Position numbers and translations under genes: made by a program
Notes under the pieces: model-generated
Databases searched by the model: none
The model's input: the letters and a program-made list of their open reading frames with translations, nothing else
What the model was told of the DNA's origin: nothing
NCBI GenBank assembly: GCA_027422505.1
Contig: JAPQWV010000403.1
Span: 186,001-250,000, forward strand
Origin: Craterostigma plantagineum
Lineage: Eukaryota; Streptophyta; Magnoliopsida; Lamiales; Linderniaceae
Reading direction: 5' to 3'
DNA length: 64,000 nucleotides
Shown: positions 60,865 through 64,000 of the stretch, piece after piece
Numbering within the stretch: position 1 is the first letter of the stretch
Layout of the letters: each line of letters opens with the position of its first letter

Positions 60865-61424
60865 ATTTCATCAACAATTCATGTCTGAAAATATGGTAAA
60901 AACTCGAATGCATCCAGTTCAAGAGTCAAATACGATATCAGTGATGATGATTTTGTGGAGAAACCCCCTCAGTCATTTCTATCAACAAACCACGTCTGGA
61001 GAAAAACATCGTAAAATCCCGAATGTATCTAGTTCAAGAGTCAAATACGATATCACTGATGATGATTTTCTGGAGAAACCCCCAGCCATCTCTATCAACA
61101 AACCATGTCTGGAAAAAAAAACATGGTAAAAACCCGAATGTATCCAGTTCAAGAGTCAAATACGATATCAGTGATGATGATTTTGTGGAGAAACCCCCAA
61201 CCATTTCTATCAACAAACCAAGTCTGGAAAAAACATGGTAAAAAACCCGAAAATATCGAGTTAAGAGTCAAATATGACCTCAATGATGATGCTTTCGTGG
61301 AGAACCCCCAAATACAACATGGCAACAAACGTGGTGTGCTAATTCGAAGGTCAATGAAGATATACGTGACGACGATTTCGTGGACAAACCCCCGAAAGGT
61401 TGGAAAGAGTACATTTCGAAGTGA
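60865..61424 (+). repeat. Tandem ~115-bp repeats with a coding-like motif
   Basis: GAGTCAAATACGATATCAGT recurs at about 60923, 61038 and 61153 and, diverged, at 61265 (spacing 115, 115, 112), with a last relative near 61350. In the appropriate frame each gives VKYDISDDDFVEKPP or close variants, and the last (IRDDDFVDKPPKGWKEYISK) ends at a stop at 61422-61424. The frame changes between units because A-tracts vary in length. Probably the decayed 3' part of a repeat-containing protein gene, perhaps of the mobile-domain gene upstream. Confidence 0.7.
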
Positions 61425-61659
61425 ATGTGAAGTAGTTGCATCGTGACCCTCAGTGTATATTTGTGTTTCAAGTTGTTCTATTTGCGTACTGTTTTGTATT
61501 TCTAGCGAGCATGTAATCTTCCAGTTCCAGCAATAAAAATATTATATTAACATATTAAAAATAAATATTATATTAATATATTTAAAATTTTTAAATGTTA
61601 TTATTATATTAAGAAATATAAAAAATCGTTCAACCATAAACAACTTTTTTAGAAATTTC

Positions 61660-62215
61660 GCAGTGAGATGTCACATATCAATAGCTTTTACAGAAATGTA
61701 TCAGTGACACATCACATCCTCATTAATGGTTGTCATTGATAAGTCAGCAACGATTATTCACCTACAGCTTTTCAGTAATGTATCATTGATAAGTCGACAA
61801 CGATTTTTTTCATATTATATTAATAAATTAAAAAATCCTCAATAATAAATTCCAAAAAAATCTTTCAATCATTCCAAATAAAATATTATAAAAATATTAT
61901 ATTAAAAAACTAAAACAATCGTTCCATTCATCTGTCTAATAAAATATTATTTTGATATTATATTAATAAGTCGACTACGATTATTTCCACATTATATTAT
62001 TTTTCATAAATTTTGCAGTGATTTGTCACATAGCATAGCTTTTTTTTTTTTCTAGAAATTTCGCAGTGATACATCACATCCTCTTTGATTGGTCAAATCC
62101 AGTTTTAAAGACGTCTGTGATATGTCGTATCAGTTTTTTATCATTTCAAAAAACTTTCACATTGATATGTCGCATATCATAGTTTTTTCAGAACTTTCAC
62201 AGTGACACATCACAT
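61660..62215. repeat. Repeated GTGA...TCAC palindromes
   Basis: CAGTGAGATGTCACAT, CAGTGACACATCACATC, CAGTGATTTGTCACAT, CAGTGATACATCACATC, CATTGATATGTCGCAT and CAGTGACACATCACAT occur within 560 bp in AT-rich sequence. Function unknown. Confidence 0.65.
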
Positions 62216-62736
62216 CATTATAATGGTTTTCATATTATATTAATAAATTAAAAAGAATTTTCACTAATAAATTTCACAAAAATCTTTCAATCATTTCAAA
62301 TAAAATATTATAAATTAATAAATTTCGAAAAAATCTTTCAATATTCGTCTAAATTATTATGAAATATTATTTTCATATTATATTAATAAGTTAGAAAGAA
62401 TCTTCACTAATAAATTTCAAAAAAATCTTTCAATCATTTCAAATAAAATATTATTAAAATATTATATTAAAAAATTCCGAAAAATCTTTCAATCATTCAT
62501 CTAAAATAATATAAAATATTATTTACATATTATACTAATTTTCAGAAATTTTGCCTATAAATAAGTCAATCGTGGTAGTCATTCTTCATAAGTCTCAACA
62601 ATACACTGTCTGCTATTCAAGTCATCATATATTTTGGTGGTGAGATACAACAAAGTGGTGACGAAGTCTCATATAGTATTAATCCCATTGCATATCGAAG
62701 ATTATCCCGTCATAAAAATTTCTCCAACTTCTTTCT

Positions 62737-63830
62737 TTGCTATACGACATTGTAGGAGTCAATACCAATAATTTCTTTCTTAAAATATATGCGAAGTATG
62801 AGTACGAGCGTTTCAACAGAGTTGTTCATAGACTCTTGGAGGTCAAAACCGATCAAGATGTTGAGTTCTTCTTTCATCCAGGTTCTGGCTTCAACTGTTT
62901 GCATATTTTCGTCGAGTCAGTCCAACACATAAATTCCTTCGATCTCAATCAAACACTCACATAAGAAGAACCCATATTTGACCAATCTGCATACTATCAA
63001 ACAGCCTCTCAAACTCAACTCGACGAAGCAGGTCCATCAACAATCGTCCCCCATGATGATCCCATTGAGCCGGAGCATGAACAGGAAGTGAACGACTCAG
63101 AAGTTGATGACATTGGCGGCGGATTAGAAGATCTCCCGGATCCTGTTGACGATAAAGATGACGATGAACCGAATGTCGAACGTCAATCTACTTCGTCACA
63201 GATGCAAAGAGAACCACATCCAACTGTACCATTTTACGAGACTTATGAGATGGCTCCAGAAGCAAATGACGATGACTACAGAGGACATGGTTCATTCTAC
63301 GACGACAACGAAGGTCACCTTGGCATTAAGATGATCTTCCAGAACAAATCACATTTAAAAAGTGCAGCCAACGATTACTCACTTAAACATGCAAGAAGAG
63401 AATACCGGGTTTTGGAGAGTAACAGCGCATTATGGCATATTACCTGCAACCATAGTCCAAACTGCGTGTGGAGACTGCGTGCATGCCACAAAAAGAAGAA
63501 AGGTTACTGGATGATAACAAGGTACCCTGGTGAGCACACATGCTTGATGAATGAGTTGCCAGACACCCATCGCAACATATCTCCCGTTATTGCCGAGATG
63601 TTGATTTCCGTCGTTCGGGTCAATCATCAATTCCAAAGGATGTGATACAAAGGGTCAAAGACAGCTAAGGCTACAAAATTTCTTATCTTCAAGCGTGGCG
63701 AGGTTTAAAGTGTGCGATGAGGATCATATATGGCACGTGGGAGAGTTCTGTCCAACAACTACCAAAACTCATGAAAGCCCTACAAGCACAAAATCCGAGC
63801 ACGATTGTGAGGTGGAGATATATCACAAAC
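62737..63830 (+). pseudogene. MuDR-type transposase, N-terminal part, broken
   Basis: The segment 62740-62964 begins the ORF (VGVNTNNFFLKIYAKYEYER), ending in a TAA followed in the same frame by EEPIFDQSAYYQTASQTQLD. The frame 63088-63645 has an acidic region (DDKDDDEPNVE) then the MuDR DNA-binding domain: LGIKMIFQNKSHLKSAANDY, ALWHITCNHSPNCVWRLRAC, YWMITRYPGEHTC, with the Cys/His ligands present. Beyond 63645 it continues in shifted frames toward the transposase core (YLQAWRGLKCAMRIIYGTWE, SSVQQLPKLMKALQAQNPST) and stops near 63840, before the catalytic region. It shares the MULE context with the mobile-domain gene. Confidence 0.8.
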
Positions 63831-63919
63831 AATAATTAGAATATCCTACGGTATGTTTTCTGGAGCTTTAAACCTTGCATAGACGGTTTCAACATTGTCG
63901 AGAGGTAGTATGCGTAGAC

Positions 63920-64000
63920 TAGGGTTGAAAACGAATCGAATCGAGTCGAATACCACAATATTCTATTCGTATTCGGATGACAATCGAATACGAATACGAA
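63920..64000. mobile_element. Start of a second hAT-like element copy
   Basis: TAGGGTTGAAAACGAATCGA matches the left terminus of 11461-12244 and continues with ATACCACAATATTCTATTCG. It runs off the window. The likely target site is GCGTAGAC (63912-63919). It cuts the decayed MuDR-type sequence. Confidence 0.85.

Overview
This is a 64 kb stretch of a plant nuclear chromosome, most likely a eudicot. Evidence: intron-rich genes with AT-rich introns (GT-AG, plus two GC-AG), a plasma-membrane H+-ATPase, a CDPK and an NRT1/PTR (NPF) transporter, and plant-type transposons of nearly every class (Ty1/copia, L1-type LINE, Helitron, hAT, PIF/Harbinger with Tourist-like MITEs, MULE). Species-level placement is not possible from the sequence alone.

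Host genes, left to right: (1) a broken R2R3-MYB-like gene, minus strand, 8-~940; (2) a small predicted membrane protein, minus, 2262-2678; (3) NRPB11, the RNA polymerase II subunit RPB11, five exons, minus, 12624-13833; (4) a calcium-dependent protein kinase of the CPK10/CPK30 type, seven exons, plus, 16095-19504; (5) a plasma-membrane H+-ATPase of the AHA4/AHA11 type, 21 exons, plus, 24518-29970, complete except for one in-frame stop at codon 473; (6) an NPF2-type transporter, four exons, minus, 42956-48350. I solved the exon structures by hand. Phases are consistent and the lengths match the families (118, 538, 958 and 593 residues).

Mobile DNA fills much of the rest. A full-length but dead Tnt1-like copia element lies at 3235-8155 (5-bp TSD AAAAC). 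A gag-protease-only copia element lies at 34502-37956. A degenerate PIF/Harbinger transposase plus Myb/SANT pair lies at 31080-33640. An L1-type LINE with both ORFs open and overlapping by ATGA lies at 49942-55829. A hAT-like element with an exact 8-bp TSD lies at 11461-12244, with a second copy starting at 63920. Three Tourist-like MITEs, two small Helitrons and a GC-rich hAT MITE are also present. The right end (57.5-63.9 kb) is a decaying MULE-type region carrying a plant-mobile-domain gene and the start of a MuDR-type transposase.

The most unusual objects are two related non-autonomous elements at 9603-11335 and 44986-47103. Each has ~70-bp terminal inverted repeats and a 9-10 bp target duplication. 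Inside are, in order, a GC-rich ~32-bp tandem array, a tRNA-like relic, a 13-bp AT-rich array, and a series of CCGAAA...TTTCGG mini-hairpins separated by different but order-conserved spacers. The second copy sits in the last intron of the NPF gene. A different inverted-repeat family occupies introns of three unrelated genes here (CPK, AHA, NPF).

The host genes show no operon-like functional link. The H+-ATPase and the proton-coupled NPF transporter are functionally compatible (pump and H+ symporter), but nothing shows that the linkage matters.
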